DNA from: Calditrichota bacterium
Lineage (GTDB): Bacteria; Calditrichota; Calditrichia; JAJRVZ01
Length of the DNA: 40,713 nt
Assembly: GCA_024277055.1 (NCBI GenBank)
Contig: JAJRVZ010000153.1
Coordinates: 1-40,713 of the forward strand
Reading direction: 5' to 3'
Part shown: piece after piece, positions 9,073-17,440 of the stretch
Layout: every line of letters begins with the position of its first letter
How positions within the stretch are numbered: the first letter of the stretch is position 1
Notes under the pieces: generated by a model
Database searches by the model: none
What the model was told of the DNA's origin: nothing
The model's input: the letters and a program-made list of their open reading frames with translations, nothing else
Position numbers and translations under genes: made by a program

Positions 9073-10110
9073 TCAGACCAGGTTAAATTTTCTAATACCG
9101 TTTATCAGTTCACTGGAGGTCACTTTTAAAATTCCGGCAGTAGGAACCGCCAATAACATACCGAGAATACCGAAAAACTGTCCGCCGATCAACACGGCAA
9201 ATACGATAATCAGCGGGTGAAGATTTACGCTTCGGGACATAACCATCGGTTGGAGAACGATATTGTCGATCAATTGAACGATGGCAAAGGCAATCAAAAT
9301 GTACAGTAATTCAGTGGTGCCGCCGCCGTCAATGATGGTGACCAGCAGGGCGGGTATTGCTCCGGCAACCGGTCCGATATAGGGAATCAGGTTGGCCAGG
9401 CCGGCAAACAGTCCGATTACGGTAAAATATCGTACGTCGAGTATCCACAGGGCGGTAACGGAAAGCATCCCGACGACGAAAGCCTCGGTGAACTGACCGC
9501 GTAGATATCCGCCCAGCTGATTGTCGATTTTGTGCAGGACGTTCAGAGCCATTTCAAAGTAACGGTTGGGCAAAAAACTGATAAATGATTTTTTCATCGA
9601 CCGCCCGTCCTTTAACAAGAAGAAAACGGCAAAAGGAACGATGACAACAAAAGTCAGGGTCGAAAGTAAATTGGCTGCGATGGCAAACAGTTGCTCCGCC
9701 AGATTAGCGAACATATCGTTCAGTTTGGTTGAAAGATCCAATTGCCTGGTATCAATAAAACCGACGTGCTCCTGAATAAACGATTCAATGGCTGCAACGT
9801 AATCAGTATTGCCGCCATCACCGATCTCGGTTTGCAGATTGTTGATTTCACTGAAGAAAACCGGCGAAAGAAACCAGAAAGCCAGTCCGACAATGATAAA
9901 AAAGCAAAGAAAAATGATAACCGTTGCGGTCATGCGGCTGAGACCGCGTGCTTCGAGATAGCTGGCAACCGGATCAAGAATATAAGCAATCAGGGCAGAG
10001 ATAATCAGTACGGTAATAATCCTGCTCAGGGTGTAAACGAGCCAGCCCGCCAGAAATATGATAAAAAGGCCGACAATAAGCCGTAAAAATCTTCCGATTG
10101 TAAGTTCCAT
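9073..10110 (-). CDS. AI-2E (UPF0118/PerM-like) family transporter
   Basis: FAVFFLLKDGRSMKKSFISFLPNRYFE, RGQFTEAFVVGMLSVTALWILDV, GLFAGLANLIPYIGPVAGAIPALLV, IQLIDNIVLQPMVMSRSVNLHPL. Confidence 0.92.
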   Translation of the reverse strand: MELTIGRFLRLIVGLFIIFLAGWLVYTLSRIITVLIISALIAYILDPVASYLEARGLSRMTATVIIFLCFFIIVGLAFWFLSPVFFSEINNLQTEIGDGGNTDYVAAIESFIQEHVGFIDTRQLDLSTKLNDMFANLAEQLFAIAANLLSTLTFVVIVPFAVFFLLKDGRSMKKSFISFLPNRYFEMALNVLHKIDNQLGGYLRGQFTEAFVVGMLSVTALWILDVRYFTVIGLFAGLANLIPYIGPVAGAIPALLVTIIDGGGTTELLYILIAFAIVQLIDNIVLQPMVMSRSVNLHPLIIVFAVLIGGQFFGILGMLLAVPTAGILKVTSSELINGIRKFNLV

Positions 10111-10649
10111 TATTTACCCTTTTTTGCTTCCAGTTGGGCTTCCAGCTGATTCAGTTTGGCTTTCAGTTGCTGGTTCTCAATGGTTGAAAAGCGCAGTCGC
10201 TCGGAAACCATTTGGGCGATTCTGTAAAGAATATGGTTGCCCATACGGGGGTTGGTTTCCATTAATCCGAACAAGTCCGACTGGAAAAACCCCAGTATTT
10301 TGGACGGAACGGCGGCGGTTACCGTTGCCGTGCGCGGTGATTCCGAAAGCAGGGCAATTTCACCGAAAAATTCACCGTTCGATAAAACGGCCAGTAATTT
10401 CTTTTCTTTGCCAAGGGTAATATTCACCCGCCCCTCTTCGATGATGTACATTCCGACCCCCGGATCGCCTTCTGAAAAAAGTACCTCGCCCTCCTTGTAA
10501 TAGCGCCGGTGCAATATGCGTTCAATGGCCCGTAGCTGTTTTTTGTTCAAATCCTGAAAAACCGGTATCCGGTGCAAAACCGTATATATAGATTCAACTT
10601 CTTTGGCCTGTTTTTTAAAAACATTGCCCCACATGGTGTCTTCTTGCAT
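10110..10649 (-). CDS. Stand-alone cyclic nucleotide-binding (CNBD) domain protein lacking an HTH
   Basis: LFSEGDPGVGMYIIEEGRVNI...LSNGEFFGEIALLSESPRTATVTAAVPSKILG phosphate-binding cassette; C-terminus is a short coiled coil (ENQQLKAKLNQLEAQLEAKKGK). Confidence 0.9.
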   Translation of the reverse strand: MQEDTMWGNVFKKQAKEVESIYTVLHRIPVFQDLNKKQLRAIERILHRRYYKEGEVLFSEGDPGVGMYIIEEGRVNITLGKEKKLLAVLSNGEFFGEIALLSESPRTATVTAAVPSKILGFFQSDLFGLMETNPRMGNHILYRIAQMVSERLRFSTIENQQLKAKLNQLEAQLEAKKGK

Positions 10650-10838
10650 CTGCCTCTCCTGCTGTCATGGAGGCACCAATTTAAACCATTCGAAATAATC
10701 AGGCAAGGACAATATCCCTGTATATTTAATAGTTTAATTTCCGGTCGTATTTCGTATATTTGTCTTTTGATGGGAATATTGGTTTCGCGTCATCAATTAA
10801 AAATAAAAATTTAACGAAATAATAAGGAAGAGTGTAAT

Positions 10839-12197
10839 ATGCATAAGGTGTATGAAAACATTCTACAGGCGATTAGTGACACACCAATCATTAGACTGAA
10901 CAAAATGGCGGCGGGTTTACCGGGAAATGTGTTCGCCAAACTGGAATTTCTGAATCCCGGTGCAAGTATCAAAGATCGTATCGCCCTGCACATCATCGAA
11001 AAAGCCGAGCGGGAAGGCAAATTGAAACCGGGCGGTACGATAGTTGAAAATACGAGCGGCAATACCGGCGCCGGTCTGGCCATTGTGGCCGCAGTGAAAG
11101 GATACAAAGCGATCTTTACCATTCCCGATAAAATGAGTTCGGAGAAAATAAATTTCCTGAAGGCTTTCGGGGCGAAGGTGGTCGTGACTCCGACCAATGT
11201 TCCCGCTGATTCTCCACAAAGCTATTATGAAACGGCCAAACGCATCGCCAAAAATACACCGAGCTCTTTTTATGTGAACCAATATCATAACCCGGACAAT
11301 CCGGAGGCGCATTACCTGAGTACGGGTCCGGAGATCTGGAGACAAATGGATGGTAAAATCGACTATCTTGTCGCCGGAATCGGTACGGGTGGTACGCTGA
11401 GCGGTGCGGCAAAATACCTGAAAGAACAGAACCCGGAAATCAAGGTGGTGGCCGTTGATCCTGTCGGATCGGTTTTCTACGATTATTTCAAAACCGGTAA
11501 ATTACCGGAGCCGCATGTATATAAACTGGAAGGCATCGGCGAGGATATGATGGTTGAGGCAATGGATTTTGACCTGGTCGATGAGATGTACCAGGTGGAT
11601 GACAAACAGGGGTTTCTGAACGCACGCAGATTGGCACGGGATGAAGGTGTCTTTGCCGGAGGCTCGTCGGGTGCGGCTGTATACGGGGCATTGAAAGTAG
11701 CGGAAACGGCGCCGAAAGGGGCCAATATCGTTACCATTTTGCCGGATACCGGTTTTCGCTATCTCAGTAAATTCTATCGTGACGAGTGGATGCGCGATAA
11801 CGCCTTTTTTGAAAGCGACGGTGAGGGGACCGTTAAAGAAATTCTGGCGGATAAAAAGCAGCACGATGTCTATTCGGTGTCGAGCCATGATTCAATTAAA
11901 GACGTAATTGCCGTTATGAAACAATACAATATATCGCAGCTGGCTGTCATCGACGAAGGGGCAGTCACGGGTCTGATCAGCGAGTCGGATATTCTGCAGA
12001 GTTTATTCAGCCATGAAAAATCCGTGAACGACAGCATTGGCGATCTGGTGGACACCCATGTATCTATTGTAAATGAAGATACACCGGTTGAAGAGATAGC
12101 CGGACAATTGCGGAAAAAAAACGCCGTGCTGGTGCACAATGGCAATCGGGTGGAGATCATAACCCGAATCGATCTGATTGACTTTTTAAGCCGCTAG
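10839..12197 (+). CDS. PLP-dependent cysteine synthase / cystathionine beta-synthase with C-terminal CBS-domain pair
   Basis: FLNPGASIKDRIALHII (PLP lysine), ENTSGNTGAGLA, GIGTGGTLSGAAKYLKE, then two CBS motifs (VSSHDSIKDVIAVMKQYNISQLAVIDEGAVTGLISESD). Confidence 0.92.
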   Translation: MHKVYENILQAISDTPIIRLNKMAAGLPGNVFAKLEFLNPGASIKDRIALHIIEKAEREGKLKPGGTIVENTSGNTGAGLAIVAAVKGYKAIFTIPDKMSSEKINFLKAFGAKVVVTPTNVPADSPQSYYETAKRIAKNTPSSFYVNQYHNPDNPEAHYLSTGPEIWRQMDGKIDYLVAGIGTGGTLSGAAKYLKEQNPEIKVVAVDPVGSVFYDYFKTGKLPEPHVYKLEGIGEDMMVEAMDFDLVDEMYQVDDKQGFLNARRLARDEGVFAGGSSGAAVYGALKVAETAPKGANIVTILPDTGFRYLSKFYRDEWMRDNAFFESDGEGTVKEILADKKQHDVYSVSSHDSIKDVIAVMKQYNISQLAVIDEGAVTGLISESDILQSLFSHEKSVNDSIGDLVDTHVSIVNEDTPVEEIAGQLRKKNAVLVHNGNRVEIITRIDLIDFLSR

Positions 12198-12221
12198 CGA
12201 AAGTCAAAGTTATATCGGCTT

Positions 12222-12241
12222 GAAAACCGGCGGAGGTTTTC
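12222..12241 (+). terminator. Hairpin GAAAACC-GGCGGA-GGTTTTC downstream of the CBS enzyme gene
   Basis: Perfect 7-bp stem with 6-nt loop, 25 nt after the stop codon, between convergent genes; no long U tract follows. Confidence 0.45.
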
Positions 12242-12412
12242 AGTCGGATGACGGGAAGTATTCTCGCGTATAAAATATTTTTATTAAAAGGTAGTATGTT
12301 TCGGGTGAATGGGAAACAAAGCGACGGCTGTTTCCGCCGCCCGGGGAAATGCACGGGATTTTAGATTTCAAAGAGAAATAGCAAACAAACCTGTTCGGAC
12401 TGCGTTTGTCCT

Positions 12413-14095
12413 CTATTTCTTTTTTATCACTACCAGGGTGAAGTCGTCATCCAGCGGACGGGAACCGATGTGATCGTGAACTTTTGCAATGATCGATTTC
12501 TCAATTTCCGGAGCATTTTTTCCGGAGCTTTTTTTAATTTCATCAATTAACCGTCTTTCTCCGAAATCCTGATCCCTCTTATTCATTGCTTCCACCAGTC
12601 CATCCGTATACAGGACCAGCAATTCCCCGCGCCGGAGAATGCCCGTACCGATCTCGAAGTCGGTTTCAATATAGCCGAGAAACAAACCACCGCTGCGCAG
12701 TTCCTCAATCGTTTCATTCTGTTTCAACAGCAAAGGCGGATTATGCCCGGCATTGATATAGGTAAACCGTCCGGAGCGAAGGTCCAGTATCATCATGAAA
12801 AAGGTAATAAAACGATCTTTTGCTGTTCGCTGTATCAGGTTTCGGTTGAGCCGGGTAACAATTTCCAGCACATCGGACGACGATTCCAGATAAGCCTGAA
12901 GACTGGCCTGCATGGTTGCCACCAGCATTGCCGAGGGAACGCCCTTCCCCGCTACGTCGGCTACGACACAGGCGACGGAATTTTCATCGAGTTTGATAAT
13001 ATCGTAGAAATCTCCACTGACTTCCCGGCAGGGAATGTAACATGCGCTCACATCCAGACCGTGCAGTTTCGGCAATTCGGCCGGCAGAAGCATTTGCTGG
13101 ATTTCTGCGGCCGTTTGCAATTCCTTATCCATGCGTTCCTTTTCCAGTACCGCCTGCAACAGGCGCACATTCTCAATGGAAAGCGCCGCCTGGGATGCGT
13201 AGATCAGCAATAACATCTGATCATCCTCGGTAAAACTCTTTCCCTCCAGCGGGTTGAGTACATTCATTACACCGATGGTTTTCGATTCATGTACCATTGG
13301 TACACACAGGATCGAGCGCGTAACAAAACCGCTTCGCTTGTCGAAAGAAGAATCAAATCGATCGTCTTTGTAAGCATCGGGTATTAGCAGGGGCTGGCCG
13401 GTTTTGGCAACCCAGCCGGTAATACCTTTGCCAATGGGCAGACGAAAGGGCTTGACTTCCTGTGCTTTGGGACCCAGTACAATTTTGAATTCCAGTTCCT
13501 GTGCCTTTTCATCGACAAGCATCAGCGATGCGGCTTCGGCATTTATTAATTCCATACAGCGCTGCATAATATATTCCAGCAGGGAATCGAGATTGGCACG
13601 CGATTCGATTGTTCGGCTCATTTCATGCAGACGGCTTAGCTCGGACAGCATTCGGTGCAGTTTCTCTGAATAGGTCTGTCCACCCGATAATTCATTGGCG
13701 GCCAGCAGCATGGGAACCAGCGGCGCCGACAGCTGGCGCAGTCTTTCAGCTTCCGGGTCCGACACCTGATTGTTACTGTTTACCAGGCACAGGTATGCCA
13801 GTGGGACGCCATCCATAAGGACGGGTTGAATCAAACGAATTTTGAAATGGCTGCAGATGCGTTGCCAGCTTTTCTCTTTCAGTTGATCGGGCCGGACCGG
13901 CTTATACACCAGGGGAATTGCCGATTGAATTGCCAGCCCATTCGTGTTAACGGACGATGAGGTTTTGCAAAGGGGAACTAGTTCATCTTTGCAGGCAACC
14001 GGCAGCAGCAGTAACCGGCTTCCGGAAAAATATTTCCCGACTTTTTTCAGCCAGGATTCAATAGCACTGTAAATGGAATCAAGTTTGTCGGTCAT
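12413..14095 (-). CDS. GAF-domain SpoIIE/RsbU-type PP2C phosphatase
   Basis: GAF (AEAASLMLVDEKAQELEFKIVLG...GKGITGWVAKTGQPLLI) followed by EIQQMLLPAELPKLHGLDVSACYIPCREVSGDFYDIIKLDENSVACVVADVAGKGVPSAMLVATMQA. Confidence 0.93.
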   Translation of the reverse strand: MTDKLDSIYSAIESWLKKVGKYFSGSRLLLLPVACKDELVPLCKTSSSVNTNGLAIQSAIPLVYKPVRPDQLKEKSWQRICSHFKIRLIQPVLMDGVPLAYLCLVNSNNQVSDPEAERLRQLSAPLVPMLLAANELSGGQTYSEKLHRMLSELSRLHEMSRTIESRANLDSLLEYIMQRCMELINAEAASLMLVDEKAQELEFKIVLGPKAQEVKPFRLPIGKGITGWVAKTGQPLLIPDAYKDDRFDSSFDKRSGFVTRSILCVPMVHESKTIGVMNVLNPLEGKSFTEDDQMLLLIYASQAALSIENVRLLQAVLEKERMDKELQTAAEIQQMLLPAELPKLHGLDVSACYIPCREVSGDFYDIIKLDENSVACVVADVAGKGVPSAMLVATMQASLQAYLESSSDVLEIVTRLNRNLIQRTAKDRFITFFMMILDLRSGRFTYINAGHNPPLLLKQNETIEELRSGGLFLGYIETDFEIGTGILRRGELLVLYTDGLVEAMNKRDQDFGERRLIDEIKKSSGKNAPEIEKSIIAKVHDHIGSRPLDDDFTLVVIKKK

Positions 14096-14223
14096 GGGAT
14101 CAATTGATAAAATTCTTTAGGAAATATAGAAAAAAAGCATCAATGATAGAAGAAAAATTAAATCAAGCTTCAAATTCAATATCATTAATTGTAAATTCCC
14201 GGGCTTAAATACTGAGGCCCAAT

Positions 14224-15102
14224 TTGAATCGAACAAAACATCTTCCCCTGCTGGTCTTCCTGTTGCTTAGCCTGATCTGGAGTTCCACATGGATTGCCAT
14301 AAAAGTCGGCTTGCAAACCCTGCCTCCTTTCCTCGCCGCCGGCTGGCGCTTTCTGATCGCATCGGTAATATTGTTTGTTTACATGAAAATCCGGCGTATA
14401 CCGTTTTCGCGCCGGTTAAAGGATCATTTATTTTTCATCGCCTTCGGATTGGTTCTGTTCACCGGGGGATATGCGTTTGTTTACTGGGGTCAGCAATATG
14501 TGGCCTCGGGAATGGCCAGTGTGCTCTTTTCGGTCATGCCCTTCTATGTGCTGATGCTCAGTTTGTGGTTACTGCCGCAGGAAAAGATCAACTGGCTGAA
14601 AGTGTTGGGTGTACTGCTGGGATTCGCAGGCATCGTGGTGATTTTCCGGGAGCAGCTGAATTTTGAAGCGGTAAACGAATTCCGCATTATCGGTATGATC
14701 AGCATTCTGACCGGTCCGTTTTTCTCCGCCCTGGGAACGATTATGGGTAAAAAAGCGGGCCGGCGTTATCATCCCATCGTGCTGAATGTTTTACCGATGT
14801 TTTACGCCGCGCTGAGTTTTTTTCTGTTAAGCTGTTTACTGGAACAGGGAATGCCCGCGGTTTTTGATTTCCCTGCCGTTGTGTCCATTACTTATCTGGC
14901 GTTTTTTGGAACGGCGGTGGCCTTCGTTCTGTATTTCTGGATGATAGCACGGCAATCGGTAATTCTGATGTCGATGATCACCTTTGTAACACCGCCCATA
15001 GCCCTGATCCTCGGCTGGCTGTTTCTTGGTGAAGGAATTACGCCCCATCTTATTGTGGGCCTGATCATGATTCTGAGCGGCATTTTCCTGACTCGAAAAT
15101 GA
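14224..15102 (+). CDS. EamA/DMT-family transporter (TTG start)
   Basis: LIWSSTWIAIKVGLQTLPPFLAAGWRFLIA and second-half repeat PIALILGWLFLGEGITPHLIVGLIMILSGIFL; 10 TM pattern. Confidence 0.9.
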   Translation: MNRTKHLPLLVFLLLSLIWSSTWIAIKVGLQTLPPFLAAGWRFLIASVILFVYMKIRRIPFSRRLKDHLFFIAFGLVLFTGGYAFVYWGQQYVASGMASVLFSVMPFYVLMLSLWLLPQEKINWLKVLGVLLGFAGIVVIFREQLNFEAVNEFRIIGMISILTGPFFSALGTIMGKKAGRRYHPIVLNVLPMFYAALSFFLLSCLLEQGMPAVFDFPAVVSITYLAFFGTAVAFVLYFWMIARQSVILMSMITFVTPPIALILGWLFLGEGITPHLIVGLIMILSGIFLTRK

Positions 15103-15334
15103 GATGAATCAATCACTGCGAAGACGCAAAAACTTCGAGCAAAAGCAAACACATTTTATTTAAATTTGAATAATATCCGTTTGAATTATTAGAAGTTCTT
15201 CAAGTTTTTAATGCCGAACGGTATTAATTCTACAATTGAAATTGTTTGCTATTTGAATTTTGTTTATTTTTACCAACTTGGATTAATTACCGCTTGCAAC
15301 AGGCGTAAAACTGACTGTATTTGGGAGACGTTGC

Positions 15335-17440
15335 ATGAAATATATCGTATCGCTGCTGGTTCTGATGAGCAGCGTGATGGCACAGGACCATCTGCTGATT
15401 TCTGAAATTCAAACCAATCCGAAAGATCATTCATTCATTGAAATTTACAATCCGACCGGCCAGACGGTTAGTTTGGATAATTATTATCTTGCGGATTACA
15501 ATACTTACTACCGCTTGGTTGCGAATTCCTATACCAGTGACAGCCGTGATTTTATCGTTCGCTTTCCGGCGGGAGCGAATATTACCGACGGGCAGGTGCT
15601 GGTGGTTGCCGTGAAAGGCGGAACCTTTGAGACGCAATACGGCTTTGCTCCCGATTTTGAGATCATTGCCGGGTCGACCGCCTCCGACATGGAGATTCTG
15701 GCATTCGGTGCCCAGGGCGAGATTTCCCGAACTTCGGAAATGCTGATACTATTCGAATGGGATGGCGTTTCGGATCTGGTTCGGGATGTCGACTATTTTA
15801 TATGGGGAACCGGCACATCGACATTCACCGACAAAAGCGGCGTCAGTATTGATGGTCCCGATTCCGATACCAATATGTCTTCTTTCCTGAATGATACGCC
15901 GGTGGACAGTCAAAATGCCCCGACGGCGCCGGCATTTGGAAAATCGCTGGAACGGGCCGGTATCACGGAATCAGCCGAAACGGCTGCCGGCGGCAACGGC
16001 ATTTCGGGCCATGATGAAACCAGCGAAGATATCACGACCTCGTTTATCATCAACGATACGCCGACACCCGGACAGTTTTCGCCCCTGGGGCCGCCGCCGC
16101 TGATCAGCAATTTGCAGTTCGACCCGGCGTTGCCGACCGCTTCGGATCGGGTTACCGTTTCGGCGGAGGTTACCGATAATGGCACCTTGCAACGCGTTCA
16201 ATTGTTCGTATCGTTAAACAACACTTCGTTTGACAGCAGTGATATGCAACCGGTAAGCGGAAATGTTTACGAAGCGATCATTGATTCACAGTCAGCCGGA
16301 ACCAACGTTCGTTTTTTCGTGCTGGCAGAAGATGACGCCGCCCAGATCACCCGCTCGGATACGCTCAGTTACGCGGTCAGTTCGGGTCAGCCGGGCGAAC
16401 CGCATTTGTTGATCACCGAATTGTCGGTTACGCCGAATGATGGTGAGTTTGTTGAAATTTATAACAACACCGGCCAGACCATTGACCTGTCGGATTATTA
16501 TTTAACCGACGCCACTTTTTCCGGCGGCGGCGAGTTTTATTACAACATCGTATTGGGTACCAATGCGGCAGGGGGCAGCAATTCCTTTGATTTTCATGTT
16601 CGGTTTCCGGCCGGCGCAAGTATAGCGCCTGGGGAATTTCAAACCGTCGCCATGCACGGCAGCGGATTTGTGACGACTTTCGGGGTACAGCCGAACTACG
16701 AACTGACCGACTCGGACCCCGGCATTGCCGATATGCGGGAAGCACTGCCCGGATTGATCGGGGGACAGTACAGCCTTTCCAATTCAGGGGAAGTAATTAT
16801 CCTGTACGAATGGGACGGTCAGAGTGACCTGGTTCAGGATGTGGAGTATATTGTCTGGGGCGATAAAGCCGAAGCGGTGGATAAAAGTGGCGTTTCCATC
16901 GATGGTCCGGATGCAGACAGCACTCCCTCCGTTTATTTGAATGATACACCGGTTGCAAACCAGATCGCCCTGCCGGAAAATCCGCATACAGTGGGAGAAT
17001 CCGTGCAGCGCGTAATCCTACTGGAAGCATCGGAAACCGCCATCGGCGGTAACGGGCTTACAGGACACAATGAAACCAGTGAGGACCTGGTTTCCGCCTT
17101 CGTCGTAGGTACGCCCAACCCGGGCAGCGGCCCCGCGCCGGTCGAAGCGCCGCAGATTACAAATGTTACCCGTACCCCGCTTACACCTGCAACATCGGAC
17201 GAAGTTACGGTCAGTGCCGACGTGACGGATAACGGTACGGTCGTGTTGGTGCAATTGTTTGTTTCGCTGGATTCCGCACCGTTCGACAGTTCTGCAATGG
17301 TACTGCAAAATGGCAATACCTATCAGGCTGTTATCGATTCACAACAGGCGGGCACCCTGGTACAGTATTATGTAAAAGCCGAAGATGACAGCGGCCTTAC
17401 CAGCAGCAGCAGTGTTTTCCAGTACACCGTTTTATCCTGA
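15335..17440 (+). CDS. Secreted protein with two lamin-tail (LTD) domains, each followed by an Ig-like/Y_Y_Y-type domain; 5' part of an interrupted gene
   Basis: Signal peptide MKYIVSLLVLMSSVMAQ. LTD motifs HLLISEIQTNPKDHSFIEIYNPTGQTVSLDNYYLADY and HLLITELSVTPNDGEFVEIYNNTGQTIDLSDYYLTD. Ends at TGA 17438-17440 with the same frame open beyond. Confidence 0.88.
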   Translation: MKYIVSLLVLMSSVMAQDHLLISEIQTNPKDHSFIEIYNPTGQTVSLDNYYLADYNTYYRLVANSYTSDSRDFIVRFPAGANITDGQVLVVAVKGGTFETQYGFAPDFEIIAGSTASDMEILAFGAQGEISRTSEMLILFEWDGVSDLVRDVDYFIWGTGTSTFTDKSGVSIDGPDSDTNMSSFLNDTPVDSQNAPTAPAFGKSLERAGITESAETAAGGNGISGHDETSEDITTSFIINDTPTPGQFSPLGPPPLISNLQFDPALPTASDRVTVSAEVTDNGTLQRVQLFVSLNNTSFDSSDMQPVSGNVYEAIIDSQSAGTNVRFFVLAEDDAAQITRSDTLSYAVSSGQPGEPHLLITELSVTPNDGEFVEIYNNTGQTIDLSDYYLTDATFSGGGEFYYNIVLGTNAAGGSNSFDFHVRFPAGASIAPGEFQTVAMHGSGFVTTFGVQPNYELTDSDPGIADMREALPGLIGGQYSLSNSGEVIILYEWDGQSDLVQDVEYIVWGDKAEAVDKSGVSIDGPDADSTPSVYLNDTPVANQIALPENPHTVGESVQRVILLEASETAIGGNGLTGHNETSEDLVSAFVVGTPNPGSGPAPVEAPQITNVTRTPLTPATSDEVTVSADVTDNGTVVLVQLFVSLDSAPFDSSAMVLQNGNTYQAVIDSQQAGTLVQYYVKAEDDSGLTSSSSVFQYTVLS
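15389..17437 (+). repeat. Two tandem LTD + Ig-like units (about 15389-16402 and 16403-17437)
   Basis: Protein-level repetition: DKSGVSIDGPDSDT.../DKSGVSIDGPDADS..., GGNGISGHDETSED/GGNGLTGHNETSED, VQLFVSLNNTSFDSSDM/VQLFVSLDSAPFDSSAM. Confidence 0.85.

Noticed and set aside
17438-17440. TGA as a selenocysteine codon
   Set aside because: Position is an inter-domain linker in a non-redox protein and no SECIS-like hairpin is evident; nonsense or readthrough is more plausible.
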